A stretch of DNA of 5,907 nucleotides from GCA-003244245 sp038276315 (GTDB lineage: Bacteria; Actinomycetota; Actinomycetes; Mycobacteriales; Pseudonocardiaceae), in NCBI GenBank assembly GCA_038276315.1, contig JBBPZY010000240.1, positions 1 through 5,907 of the forward strand. The letters are read 5' to 3'. Shown piece by piece: positions 1-5,687 of this stretch (within the stretch, counting starts at the first letter, position 1; the number at the start of each line of letters is the position of its first letter). Both the position numbers and the translations under genes were made by a program. The notes under the pieces are model-generated. The model was not told the origin of the DNA. It was given only the letters and a program-made list of their open reading frames with translations, and did not search any database.

Positions 1-118
1 CCAGGTGGTGGGCGACCCGGCGGGCGGTGCGCTCGTCGGTTTCCCCGTCGAGGTAGGCCTGCAGGACCCGGGAGGTGCGCAGGCAGCGGGCCATCTCGGG
101 CAACGACTGCATCGTCAT
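1..118 (-). CDS. Zinc-finger anti-sigma factor-like protein, N-terminal part (runs off left edge)
   Basis: Reading leftward from ATG 118-116, 39 codons are visible before the window ends. The peptide contains RCLRTSRVLQAYLDGETDE followed by RTARRVAHHL. This is the usual opening of the zf-HC2 / anti-sigma zinc-finger family: a conserved Cys, a VLQxYLDGE helix, then a helix ending in the His that precedes the CxxC of the zinc site. The CxxC itself would lie beyond the edge and is not visible. Such proteins bind and inhibit a partner sigma factor in the cytoplasm. The gene directly follows the tail of a sigma factor gene on the same strand, which supports the call. I chose ATG 118 because GGAG lies at 128-125, a good ribosome-binding distance; ATG 130 and ATG 112 are in-frame alternatives. 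Because the upstream sigma gene looks broken, this gene may no longer be expressed normally. Confidence 0.72.
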   Translation of the reverse strand, partial: MTMQSLPEMARCLRTSRVLQAYLDGETDERTARRVAHHL

Positions 119-145
119 GGTCGGCTCCATGTCATGGTCGGCTCC
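115..145. repeat. 14-bp direct repeat with 17-bp period at sigma stop / anti-sigma start
   Basis: TCATGGTCGGCTCC occurs at 115-128 and again, perfectly, at 132-145, separated by ATG. On the minus strand each copy reads GGAGCCGACCATGA, which contains a Shine-Dalgarno-like GGAG and an ATGA stop/start overlap. The upstream copy supplies the sigma stop codon (TGA 134-132); the downstream copy supplies the anti-sigma ATG (118-116). This looks like a small tandem duplication of the coupling junction. Confidence 0.85.
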
Positions 146-227
146 GGGGTGGGACCAGCCCGGCCTCGACCAGGCTGCGGCGGATGCGACCGCGGGCGCG
201 GTGCAGCCGGCTCATCAGCAGAGCGGG
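132..227 (-). pseudogene. Sigma-70 family (ECF-like) sigma factor, C-terminal remnant
   Basis: On the minus strand an open frame ends at TGA 134-132 and encodes PALLMSRLHRARGRIRRSL followed by VEAGLVPPRSRP. The MSRLHRARxRIR stretch is the hallmark of the end of sigma region 4, the DNA-binding helix-turn-helix and following basic helix of ECF-type sigma factors. The rest of region 4 and all of region 2 are missing: the same frame meets a stop (TAG 245-243) a few codons upstream, and beyond it lies unrelated transposase-like sequence. The gene is therefore a 3' stub, most likely cut by a mobile-element event. Its stop lies close to the anti-sigma start, as in normal sigma/anti-sigma operons. 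The homologous part starts near 227; the exact junction between 216 and 243 cannot be fixed by eye. Confidence 0.68.
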
Positions 228-242
228 ACAATTTGGGGGAGG

Positions 243-506
243 CTACGCGGCGGGCATTGCGGTATCAGGAGCTCGTGTGAAGCTTGGGTACCAATGCCGG
301 AAGTCGTTGGCGAGTTGGTCGTTGAGGACTCGGGTTCGGATTTGGAGTAGTAGGTGGGCGCCGCGTGGGGTCCAGCGCGTCTGCTGCTTTTTGACCATGC
401 GTTTGCTGATCACCTGGTTGACAGCCGATTCGGTGAACGCGGTGGAGATGGCCTCGCCGGCGCGGCGGCGTTCGCCGTAGTTGGGGATGCGCCCGGCGTT
501 GGCGCG
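243..506 (-). pseudogene. Transposase-like protein, C-terminal remnant
   Basis: The minus-strand frame ending at TAG 245-243 encodes, from about 506 leftward, NAGRIPNYGERRRAGEAIS, then STAFTESAVNQVISKRMVKK, then QQTRWTPRGAHLLLQIRTRV and a WYPSF ending. I recognise this as the conserved C-terminal end of a widespread transposase-like family, recalled from its NYGERxRxGE, ESAVNQV and SKRMVKKQQxRW motifs. I cannot assign the IS family with certainty. Only about 85 residues of what should be a protein of several hundred remain. The open frame continues rightward to 632, but that part does not resemble the family and its ATG is unlikely to be a true start. No clear terminal inverted repeats or target duplication were found. 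It lies head to tail with the sigma stub and probably caused its truncation. Confidence 0.6.
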
Positions 507-670
507 ATGCTCTCCCGCCCGGTGGTGATCGATGCGACGATTCCCTGCGGAATCTGTGCTCTTCGCCGCCCGGGGTGGGAAAACAAGAACGGGGCCCCTG
601 GCAGGCGTGGCGTCACAACCTGGGATGCGCATGTTCTTGGTCTGGATGGGCCGCGCGGAGGGGAGCTGAC

Positions 671-1210
671 GTGTCGTGGATCAGCGGTAACTGGCCGGCG
701 CTGGGGATCGTGGCGGGCAAGGCGGTGCTGATGTACGCGATCGCGCTGGCCGGCTTGCGGCTGGGGGAACGGCGGACACTGGCCGAGTGGGCGATCATTG
801 ACTTCGTCACGGCCGTCGCGATCGGAGCGATTGTCGGTCGTACCGCGATCGCCGGCACCCAGTCCTTGCTCACCGGCGGCGTGGCTTTGCTCACCCTCAT
901 CGTGGTGCACCGGCTCGCCAGTTGGTTGCGGTGCAACACCGCGGTCGGCCCGTTGCTCCAGCACAGGGTCTGTGTCCTGGTCGAGCACGGCCGGGTCCAC
1001 CACGGGCAGTTACGCCGCTGCGGCCTGACCCCCAACGACCTGTTCGCCCAGCTCCGGCTGAGGGGTGTCCTGGGCCTGGAGGGCATCCGGTACGTGCTCT
1101 ATGAGGCCACCGGTGGCCTCACCATCGTGCCCGACGACGCCGATCCCACGGGCGAAGCCCTCCAGAGCGGTCTCCGCGGCGCCCTGGGCCTGGACCGGCC
1201 GCAACCGTGA
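671..1210 (+). CDS. DUF421 / YetF-like membrane protein
   Basis: A 179-residue protein starting at GTG 671, preceded by a strong GGAGGGGAG ribosome-binding site (about 656-664). A start at ATG 575 would add 32 residues with no membrane character, so GTG is preferred. Residues about 12-29, 41-58 and 65-81 are hydrophobic and fit three membrane helices; GLRLGERRTLAEW and AIIDFVTAVAIGAIVG correspond to the conserved GxRxxxxLxxFD region of the family. Residues about 95-155 form the small soluble domain: VCVLVEHGRVH, then LRRCGLTPNDLFAQLRLRGV and LEGIRYVLYEATGGLTIVP. Length and architecture match the short actinobacterial members, so the gene looks intact. YetF-type proteins are membrane anchored with poorly defined roles, often linked to spore or stress physiology in Bacillus; no specific function can be assigned here. 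It stands alone on the plus strand, with no obvious partner. Confidence 0.85.
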   Translation: MSWISGNWPALGIVAGKAVLMYAIALAGLRLGERRTLAEWAIIDFVTAVAIGAIVGRTAIAGTQSLLTGGVALLTLIVVHRLASWLRCNTAVGPLLQHRVCVLVEHGRVHHGQLRRCGLTPNDLFAQLRLRGVLGLEGIRYVLYEATGGLTIVPDDADPTGEALQSGLRGALGLDRPQP

Positions 1211-1389
1211 GGACCGCTCCCGGCGACACCGGGTCGGGTCGGGATCCAACCGGGATTTAGGCGAGCGGGTTGTCGCGGCGGGTCGGGCACGAGTGACCCA
1301 ACCCAGGCATCGACATCACCGGTCACCTCGCGGCGGTCGCTGCCGGGGTCGTGTTGACCCACCCGGAGGGGTGACCCCCACCACCCATC
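1211..1389. other. Non-coding spacer with overlapping hairpin potential
   Basis: I see no gene in this 179-base stretch. It is rich in GGGTCGGG-type motifs. Near its end, GGGGTC (1345-1350) can pair with GACCCC (1373-1378), enclosing ACCC (1361-1364) / GGGT (1369-1372); GGGTC (1346-1350) can instead pair with GACCC (1356-1360) around a 5-base loop. There is no T-tract, so a classic intrinsic terminator is not supported. The stretch does not encode the missing N-terminus of the following monooxygenase in any frame. Confidence 0.4.
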
Positions 1390-2040
1390 GTGCCCGATCC
1401 GTTCTTTCTGTTCACGTCGGTATTCGAGCGACGTTCAGAGGTCGACGAGCTGGTGATCGACACCGGGCGGCCGTACCAGAGTTACATCCTGTGCGCGTTT
1501 GTAGCCCACCGATCCGCATACCCGCGTGACGTGCACGATCTCGACCGGCACTGCCTGCAGCACGTCGTCGAGGCGATGACCGTCGGTTGGCATCCCGACC
1601 TGCGCCGGCTGCTGGCCGAGTCCGATCCGGAGAGCGTGCTGTTGGTGGAGAACAAGACCTCGGTCCCAGTACCGGCCTGGCCGAGCAGCACCGTGATACT
1701 GCTGGGCGACGCCATCCACAGCATGCCGCCGGTCGGTGGGCTCGGGGGCAACGCTGCGCTACGGGACGCCAATTTACTCTGTGCAACCCTGACCACGGTC
1801 CGCGACGAGCAGGTTCCGCTGGTGCCGGCACTGCACCGGTACGAAGCCGAGCTGCGCGCCTGCGGTTACGCCGCGGTCCGTACCGCGCTACGTACCCAGC
1901 GGCAGGGGCTGCAGAGCAACCGCCTGGCGGTGGCCGGTTCCCGGGCCTGGTTCCGGGCCTGCAACGCGGTTCCCTCGCTCAAGCCGCTGAACCTGCCGTA
2001 CCGGGCCCAGGCGCGGCCGCGGGCGTGGGAACGTTCGTGA
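1390..2040 (+). pseudogene. FAD-dependent monooxygenase, C-terminal part (N-terminally truncated)
   Basis: The open frame encodes 216 residues. Residues about 101-131 contain TVILLGDAIHSMPPVGG, then LGGNAALRDANLLC, the GDAxHxxxPxxGxGxN motif that binds the flavin ribityl/phosphate in PHBH-type aromatic-ring hydroxylases (GD at 106-107, His110, Asn121). Residues about 30-100 (SYILCAFVAHR, then WHPDLRRLLAESDPESV) fit the substrate-side half of the FAD_binding_3 fold. The family normally has about 380-420 residues and begins with a GxGxxG Rossmann motif that binds the ADP part of FAD. That half is absent: an in-frame TGA at 1372-1374 closes the frame upstream, and no frame in 1211-1389 encodes it. 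The C-terminus looks complete. GTG 1390 is only the first possible start and has no well-spaced ribosome-binding site. The remnant is unlikely to bind FAD, so I treat it as a decayed gene. Confidence 0.78.
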
Positions 2041-2056
2041 GACAGGGCTGCCTGTC
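2041..2056 (+). terminator. Hairpin directly after the monooxygenase stop codon
   Basis: GACAGG (2041-2046) and CCTGTC (2051-2056) form a perfect 6-bp stem with a GCTG loop, starting at the first base after the TGA at 2038-2040. No run of T follows, so it could act as a weak or factor-assisted terminator, or merely stabilise the 3' end of the transcript. The position directly behind a stop is suggestive but not proof. Confidence 0.35.
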
Positions 2057-2087
2057 CGGGTGCTCCGCCGATATGCTGCCCGAATGG

Positions 2088-2204
2088 GGGGTTCGGGATC
2101 GCGAGTTCACGAACCTTGGCAGCGGTAGGTTCTGCGGTGGGACGGCGCTGGCCAACCGCCTGCGGAGCAGGCATCGAGCTACCGCACCGTCCCAGTCCCT
2201 GCCA
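2088..2204 (+). promoter_or_regulatory. Candidate structured leader RNA upstream of glyA
   Basis: Several complementary segments lie between the monooxygenase remnant and glyA. GGTTCG 2090-2095 pairs with CGAACC 2110-2115. TGGCAG 2117-2122 pairs with CTGCCA 2199-2204. GCGGTAG 2122-2128 pairs with CTACCGC 2179-2185. GGGACGG 2139-2145 pairs with CCGTCCC 2187-2193. GCCTGC 2158-2163 pairs with GCAGGC 2167-2172 across a GGA loop. The third and fourth pairings cross each other, so they form either a pseudoknot or two exclusive conformers. TGCGGT 2133-2138 also competes for ACCGCA 2181-2186. The layout does not match glycine, THF or SAH riboswitches as I remember them. In GC-rich DNA some of this pairing is expected by chance, so the call is tentative. 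I could not identify a convincing promoter; TATGCT at 2073-2078 is a weak -10-like site. Confidence 0.35.
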
Positions 2205-2236
2205 GAGTCGCAGCCGCTAGAGCCGAGGATTCGCCG

Positions 2237-3526
2237 ATGAGCGCCCTGCCCGCTGACTTCTTCACCAAGCCGGTCTCCGAGGTCGACCCCGAGATCGCCG
2301 CGGTGCTCGGCAACGAGCTTGCCCGCCAGGAGAACACCCTGGAGATGATCGCGTCGGAGAACTTCGTGCCGCAGGCCGTGCTGGACTGCCAGGGCTCGGT
2401 GCTCACGAACAAGTATGCGGAGGGCTACCCCGGCCGGCGGTACTACGGCGGTTGCGAGCACGTCGACGTGGCCGAGCAGCTGGCCATCGACCGGGCCGAG
2501 GAACTGTTCGGGGCCGAGCACGCCAACGTGCAGCCGCACAGCGGCGCCTCGGCCAACGCGATCGTCTTCAGCGCGCTGATGGAACACGGCGACACGTTCC
2601 TGGGGATGAAACTTGACCACGGCGGGCACCTCACCCACGGCATGCGGATCAACTTCTCCGGGCTGAACTACCACGTGGTGCCTTACGGGGTGGACCGGGA
2701 GACCTCGCTGGTGGACATGGACGAACTCCAACGGCTGGCCAAGGAGCACCGGCCGAAGATGATCCTCGCCGGCTGGTCGGCCTACCCCCGACAGCTCGAC
2801 TTCGCCCGCTTCCGGGAGATCGCCGACGAGGTGGGCGCCTACCTGTTCGTCGACATGGCGCACTTCGCCGGCCTGGTCGCCGCCGGAGAACACCCCAGTC
2901 CGGTGCCCTACGCAGACGTCGTCAGCACGACGATCCACAAGACGCTGGGCGGCCCGCGCAGCGGCATGATCCTCTGCAAGGAGGAGTTCAAAAAGAAGAT
3001 CAACTCTCGGACGTTCCCCGGTTGGCAGGGCGGCCCGCTGATGCACGTGATAGCCGCCAAGGCGGTGGCACTGAAAATCGCCGCGTCCGAAGAGTTCCGG
3101 GAGCGCCAACGGCGCACCCGCGTCGGCGCCCGGGCGCTGGCTGCGGAGATGCTCAGCGGCGGGCTCAACGTCCTCACCGGCGGCACCGACGTCCACCTGG
3201 TGCTCGCCGACCTGCGGGAATCTCCGCTGGACGGCAAGCAGGCCGAGGACCGGCTCGCCGAGATCGGGGTCACGGTCAATCGCAACGCGGTACCCTTCGA
3301 CCCACGACCGCCGGCCGTCGCGTCCGGCCTGCGGATCGGGACCGCCCCGCTGGCCACCCGGGGTCTGCAGGAAAGCGACTTCCGGGAGATCGGCAAGATC
3401 ATCACCGATGCACTCACCGGTGAGCTCGACGAGGCGAAACGAGCGTCGTTGCGCGAGCGCACCCGCGTGCTGGCCAAGCGCTACCCGCTGTACCCGCAGC
3501 TCGCACCCCACTCTGAAGGGCGGTGA
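2237..3526 (+). CDS. glyA: Serine hydroxymethyltransferase
   Basis: A 429-residue, PLP-dependent cytoplasmic enzyme that interconverts glycine plus 5,10-methylene-THF with serine plus THF. The family is recognisable along its whole length: TLEMIASENFVPQAV (34-48), NKYAEGYPGRRYYGGCEHVD (58-77), QPHSGASAN (99-107), the PLP-binding DMAHFAGLVAAG (206-217), the Schiff-base lysine Lys235 in TTIHKTLGGPRSG, FPGWQGGPLMHVIAAKAVAL (260-279), and the TVNRNAVPFDPRPP and SGLRIGT regions (346-369). Length is normal (about 415-435). ATG 2237 is preceded by GAGGA at 2225-2229, 7 bases upstream. One small oddity is Ile233 two residues before the lysine, where the usual motif is TTTTHK. It is the first gene of an operon with sgaA, mcl and an mtkA-like gene, so its likely job here is the C1 entry step of the serine cycle; a second housekeeping glyA elsewhere is possible. 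Its stop overlaps the possible GTG start of sgaA. Confidence 0.96.
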   Translation: MSALPADFFTKPVSEVDPEIAAVLGNELARQENTLEMIASENFVPQAVLDCQGSVLTNKYAEGYPGRRYYGGCEHVDVAEQLAIDRAEELFGAEHANVQPHSGASANAIVFSALMEHGDTFLGMKLDHGGHLTHGMRINFSGLNYHVVPYGVDRETSLVDMDELQRLAKEHRPKMILAGWSAYPRQLDFARFREIADEVGAYLFVDMAHFAGLVAAGEHPSPVPYADVVSTTIHKTLGGPRSGMILCKEEFKKKINSRTFPGWQGGPLMHVIAAKAVALKIAASEEFRERQRRTRVGARALAAEMLSGGLNVLTGGTDVHLVLADLRESPLDGKQAEDRLAEIGVTVNRNAVPFDPRPPAVASGLRIGTAPLATRGLQESDFREIGKIITDALTGELDEAKRASLRERTRVLAKRYPLYPQLAPHSEGR

Positions 3527-4725
3527 CGGGCATGCCTTCCGGACCCATGCACCTGTTCATTCCCGGTCCGACCAACGTCCCGGACGCGGTGCGCTGCGCG
3601 ATGAACGTGCCGATGCAAGATCACCGGGCCCCGGACTTCCCCGAGCTGACCCTGCCGCTGTTCGCAGACCTCAAGACGGTCTTCGCCAATGAGACCGGCC
3701 GGGTGGTCATGTACCCCTCCTCCGGGACCGGGGCGTGGGAGGCGGCGATCACCAACACCCTCAACCGGGGCGACCGGGTGCTGATGTCGAGTTTCGGCCA
3801 GTTCTCCTACCTCTGGGCCAATATGGCGCGGCGGCTCGGACTCGACGTCATCTGCGTCGACCGGGAATGGGGCGAGGGCGTTCCGCTGGAGGACTACGCG
3901 CGTCACCTCGGTGAGGACAAGTCCATCAAGGGCGTTTTCGTGTGTCACAACGAGACCGCTACCGGGGTGACTTCCGACGTCGCCGGTGTCCGCGCGGTGA
4001 TGGACGCGGCCGGCTCGGACGCGCTGCTGTACGTCGACGCAGTGTCCTCACTGGGTTCCATCCCCTTCGAGCAGGAGGCCTGGGGGGTCGACCTGGCAGT
4101 GAGCGGCTCGCAGAAGGGCTTGATGATGCCCGCCGGGATCGCCCTGCTCGGGGTCAGCGCCAAGGCGCTGGAGGCGCACAAGTCCTCGACTATGCAGCGC
4201 TGCTACTTCAGCTTCGAGGACATGGTCGCAAACAATGATCTCGGCTATTTCCCTTACACCCCGTCGACGCCGATGCTGCACGGCTTGCGGGCCGCGTTGG
4301 CCCTGCTGTTCGACGAGGGCCTACCGCAGGTCTTCGCGCGCCACCGCCGGCTCGCCGAGGGGGTCCGTCGCGGGATCGACGCCTTGGGCCTGTCGCTGTG
4401 TGCGCTTGATCCGAAGTGGTACTCCGACACCGTCACGGCCGTTCGCACCCCGGAGGGCGTCGACGCCGCGGAGGTCTGCCGGATCGGCTTCCATCGCTAC
4501 CGAACGTCGTTCGGAGGGGGCTTGTCCAAGGTGGCGGGCAAGGTCTTCCGGATCGGCCATCTCGGACATCTCAACGAGGTGATGTGCCTCGCCGCGCTGG
4601 CCAGTGCCGAGATGTCACTGGCCGACGCCGGGGCCAAAATCGAGCTCGGGGCCGGCGTCGCGGCAGCCCAGGGCTACTACCGCGGCGCGACCGCGGCGCT
4701 GGAAGCCGAGGCGGCCCCCCAATGA
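3523..4725 (+). CDS. sgaA: Serine-glyoxylate aminotransferase
   Basis: A class V PLP-dependent aminotransferase of 400 residues from GTG 3523. It transfers the amino group of serine to glyoxylate, giving hydroxypyruvate and glycine, the second serine-cycle step. Signatures: HLFIPGPTNVPD (10-21), QDHRAPDFPEL (32-42), PSSGTGAWEAAITNTL (65-80), FGQFSYLW (91-98), HNETATGVTSDVAGVR (142-157), DAVSSLGSIPF (172-182), PLP lysine Lys198 in SGSQKGLMMPAG, GYFPYTPSTPMLHGLR (241-256), SDTVTAV, EGVDAA and a C-terminal GKVFRIGHLGHLNE. These match Methylobacterium SgaA as I recall it almost motif for motif. The GTG overlaps the glyA stop by 4 bases (GTGA), which suggests translational coupling; ATG 3532 and ATG 3547 are possible starts that lose only residues before the conserved HLFIPGPTN. 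A role limited to photorespiration-like glyoxylate disposal cannot be excluded, but the downstream mcl argues for the serine cycle. Confidence 0.94.
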   Translation: MTGMPSGPMHLFIPGPTNVPDAVRCAMNVPMQDHRAPDFPELTLPLFADLKTVFANETGRVVMYPSSGTGAWEAAITNTLNRGDRVLMSSFGQFSYLWANMARRLGLDVICVDREWGEGVPLEDYARHLGEDKSIKGVFVCHNETATGVTSDVAGVRAVMDAAGSDALLYVDAVSSLGSIPFEQEAWGVDLAVSGSQKGLMMPAGIALLGVSAKALEAHKSSTMQRCYFSFEDMVANNDLGYFPYTPSTPMLHGLRAALALLFDEGLPQVFARHRRLAEGVRRGIDALGLSLCALDPKWYSDTVTAVRTPEGVDAAEVCRIGFHRYRTSFGGGLSKVAGKVFRIGHLGHLNEVMCLAALASAEMSLADAGAKIELGAGVAAAQGYYRGATAALEAEAAPQ

Positions 4726-5675
4726 GCCACACCCTTCACCCGATGCGTCAGCCCCGGTTGCAACGCAGCGAACTGGCGGTGCCGGGATCGAACACCAGTT
4801 TCATCGACAAAGCGGCCGACAGCGCGGCCGATTTCGTGTTCCTCGATTTGGAGGACGCGGTCGCCCCCGGCGACAAGGAGCAGGCCCGCCGCAATGTCGT
4901 CGAGGCGCTGCGGGACATCGATTGGGCGGCCAAAGGTAAGACGGTGTCGGTGCGGATCAATGGGCTCGATACGCACTACATGTACCGCGATGTCATCGAC
5001 GTGATGGAGCAGGCGGGCGACCGGGTGCACACCATCCTGGTGCCCAAGGTCGGGGTACCGGCGGATCTGTACTGTGTGGAAGCCCTCATCAACCAGATCG
5101 AACAGGCGAAGGGCTATCCGAACAAGGTCGGCATCGAGGCGCTGATCGAGACCGCACTGGGAATGGCGAACGTGGAAGCGATCGCGAGCAGTCCTGGCCG
5201 GTTGGAGGCGCTGCATTTCGGGGTGGCCGACTACGCCGCGAGTAATCGGGCCCGCACGGTGAGCATCGGTGGCCTCAACCCGGACTACCCCGGTGATCAG
5301 TGGCATTTCGCGCTGTCCCGGATGATCGTGGCCTGCCGGGCTTATGGGCTGCGCCCGATCGACGGCCCGTTCGGCGACTTCTCCGATCCCGACGGCTTCC
5401 GCGCCGGTGCACGGCGGGCGGCCGCGCTGGGCGCCGAGGGTAAGTGGGCGATCCATCCCAGCCAGGTTGCGCTGGCCAACGAGGTGTTCAGCCCGCCGGC
5501 GGCGGAGGTCGACCGAGCGCAGCGGATCATCGAAGCGCTGCGCCAGGCCGCGGCGCAGGGTAAGGGCGCCGCGGCGGTGGATGGCAAGATGATCGACGCC
5601 GCCTCGGAGCGGATGGCCCAGACTGTGATCGCGATGGACCAGGCGATCCGGACCGCCGCCGCGAGCCGGGCCTGA
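4722..5675 (+). CDS. mcl: L-malyl-CoA lyase (HpcH/HpaI / CitE-like family)
   Basis: A 317-residue Mg-dependent lyase that splits L-malyl-CoA into acetyl-CoA and glyoxylate; relatives also act on beta-methylmalyl-CoA. The start follows the pattern of Methylobacterium malyl-CoA lyase: PRLQRSELAVPGSNTSF (11-27), FLDLEDAVAPGDKEQAR (40-56), VRINGLDTHYMYRDV (77-91), ILVPKVGVPADLY (105-117), IEALIETALGMANVEAIA (138-155), FGVADYAASNRAR (167-179), YGLRPIDGPFGDFSDPDG (208-225) and KWAIHPSQVALANEVF (241-256). Likely catalytic or metal residues are Arg78, Glu143 and Asp170. Around 185-200 the loop GLNPDYPGDQWHFALSRM is about 15 residues shorter than the alphaproteobacterial one I remember. ATG 4722 overlaps the sgaA stop (ATGA); the reading frame is open further upstream to 4416, but that part is out of frame with sgaA coding and has no family similarity. 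Conservation of the diagnostic blocks makes malyl-CoA lyase much likelier than citrate lyase beta subunit. Confidence 0.93.
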   Translation: MSHTLHPMRQPRLQRSELAVPGSNTSFIDKAADSAADFVFLDLEDAVAPGDKEQARRNVVEALRDIDWAAKGKTVSVRINGLDTHYMYRDVIDVMEQAGDRVHTILVPKVGVPADLYCVEALINQIEQAKGYPNKVGIEALIETALGMANVEAIASSPGRLEALHFGVADYAASNRARTVSIGGLNPDYPGDQWHFALSRMIVACRAYGLRPIDGPFGDFSDPDGFRAGARRAAALGAEGKWAIHPSQVALANEVFSPPAAEVDRAQRIIEALRQAAAQGKGAAAVDGKMIDAASERMAQTVIAMDQAIRTAAASRA

Positions 5676-5681
5676 GAGGGG
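5674..5681 (+). promoter_or_regulatory. Ribosome-binding site fixing the GTG start of the mtkA-like gene
   Basis: GAGAGGGG begins inside the mcl stop codon and ends 6 bases before GTG 5688. It is a strong Shine-Dalgarno sequence and is the reason for choosing a GTG start here. No other in-frame start precedes the conserved DIHEYQAKE opening. Confidence 0.65.
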
Positions 5682-5687
5682 CTGGGC

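Noticed and set aside
507..632. Open extension of the transposase-like frame to an ATG at 632
   Set aside because: The peptide from this part does not resemble the family seen in 243-506; the frame is probably open by chance after truncation.
410..1003. A 197-codon minus-strand open frame covering the DUF421 gene
   Set aside because: It overlaps both the transposase remnant in another frame and the well-supported plus-strand DUF421 gene, and its peptide is of low complexity.
2117..2204. HDV-like ribozyme or a known glycine, THF or SAH riboswitch in the glyA leader
   Set aside because: The order of stems is partly HDV-like, but the P4 hairpin is missing (only one base separates the two 3' strands). 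I also could not find the conserved core bases of the named riboswitches.
1979..3511. A 510-codon open frame on the minus strand opposite glyA
   Set aside because: It lies antisense to a gene with full-length family conservation, has no recognisable motifs, and is the usual by-product of third-position GC bias.
4416..4721. A 102-residue N-terminal extension of Mcl
   Set aside because: It overlaps sgaA coding sequence in another frame and shows no similarity to the family; ATG 4722 gives the expected N-terminus.
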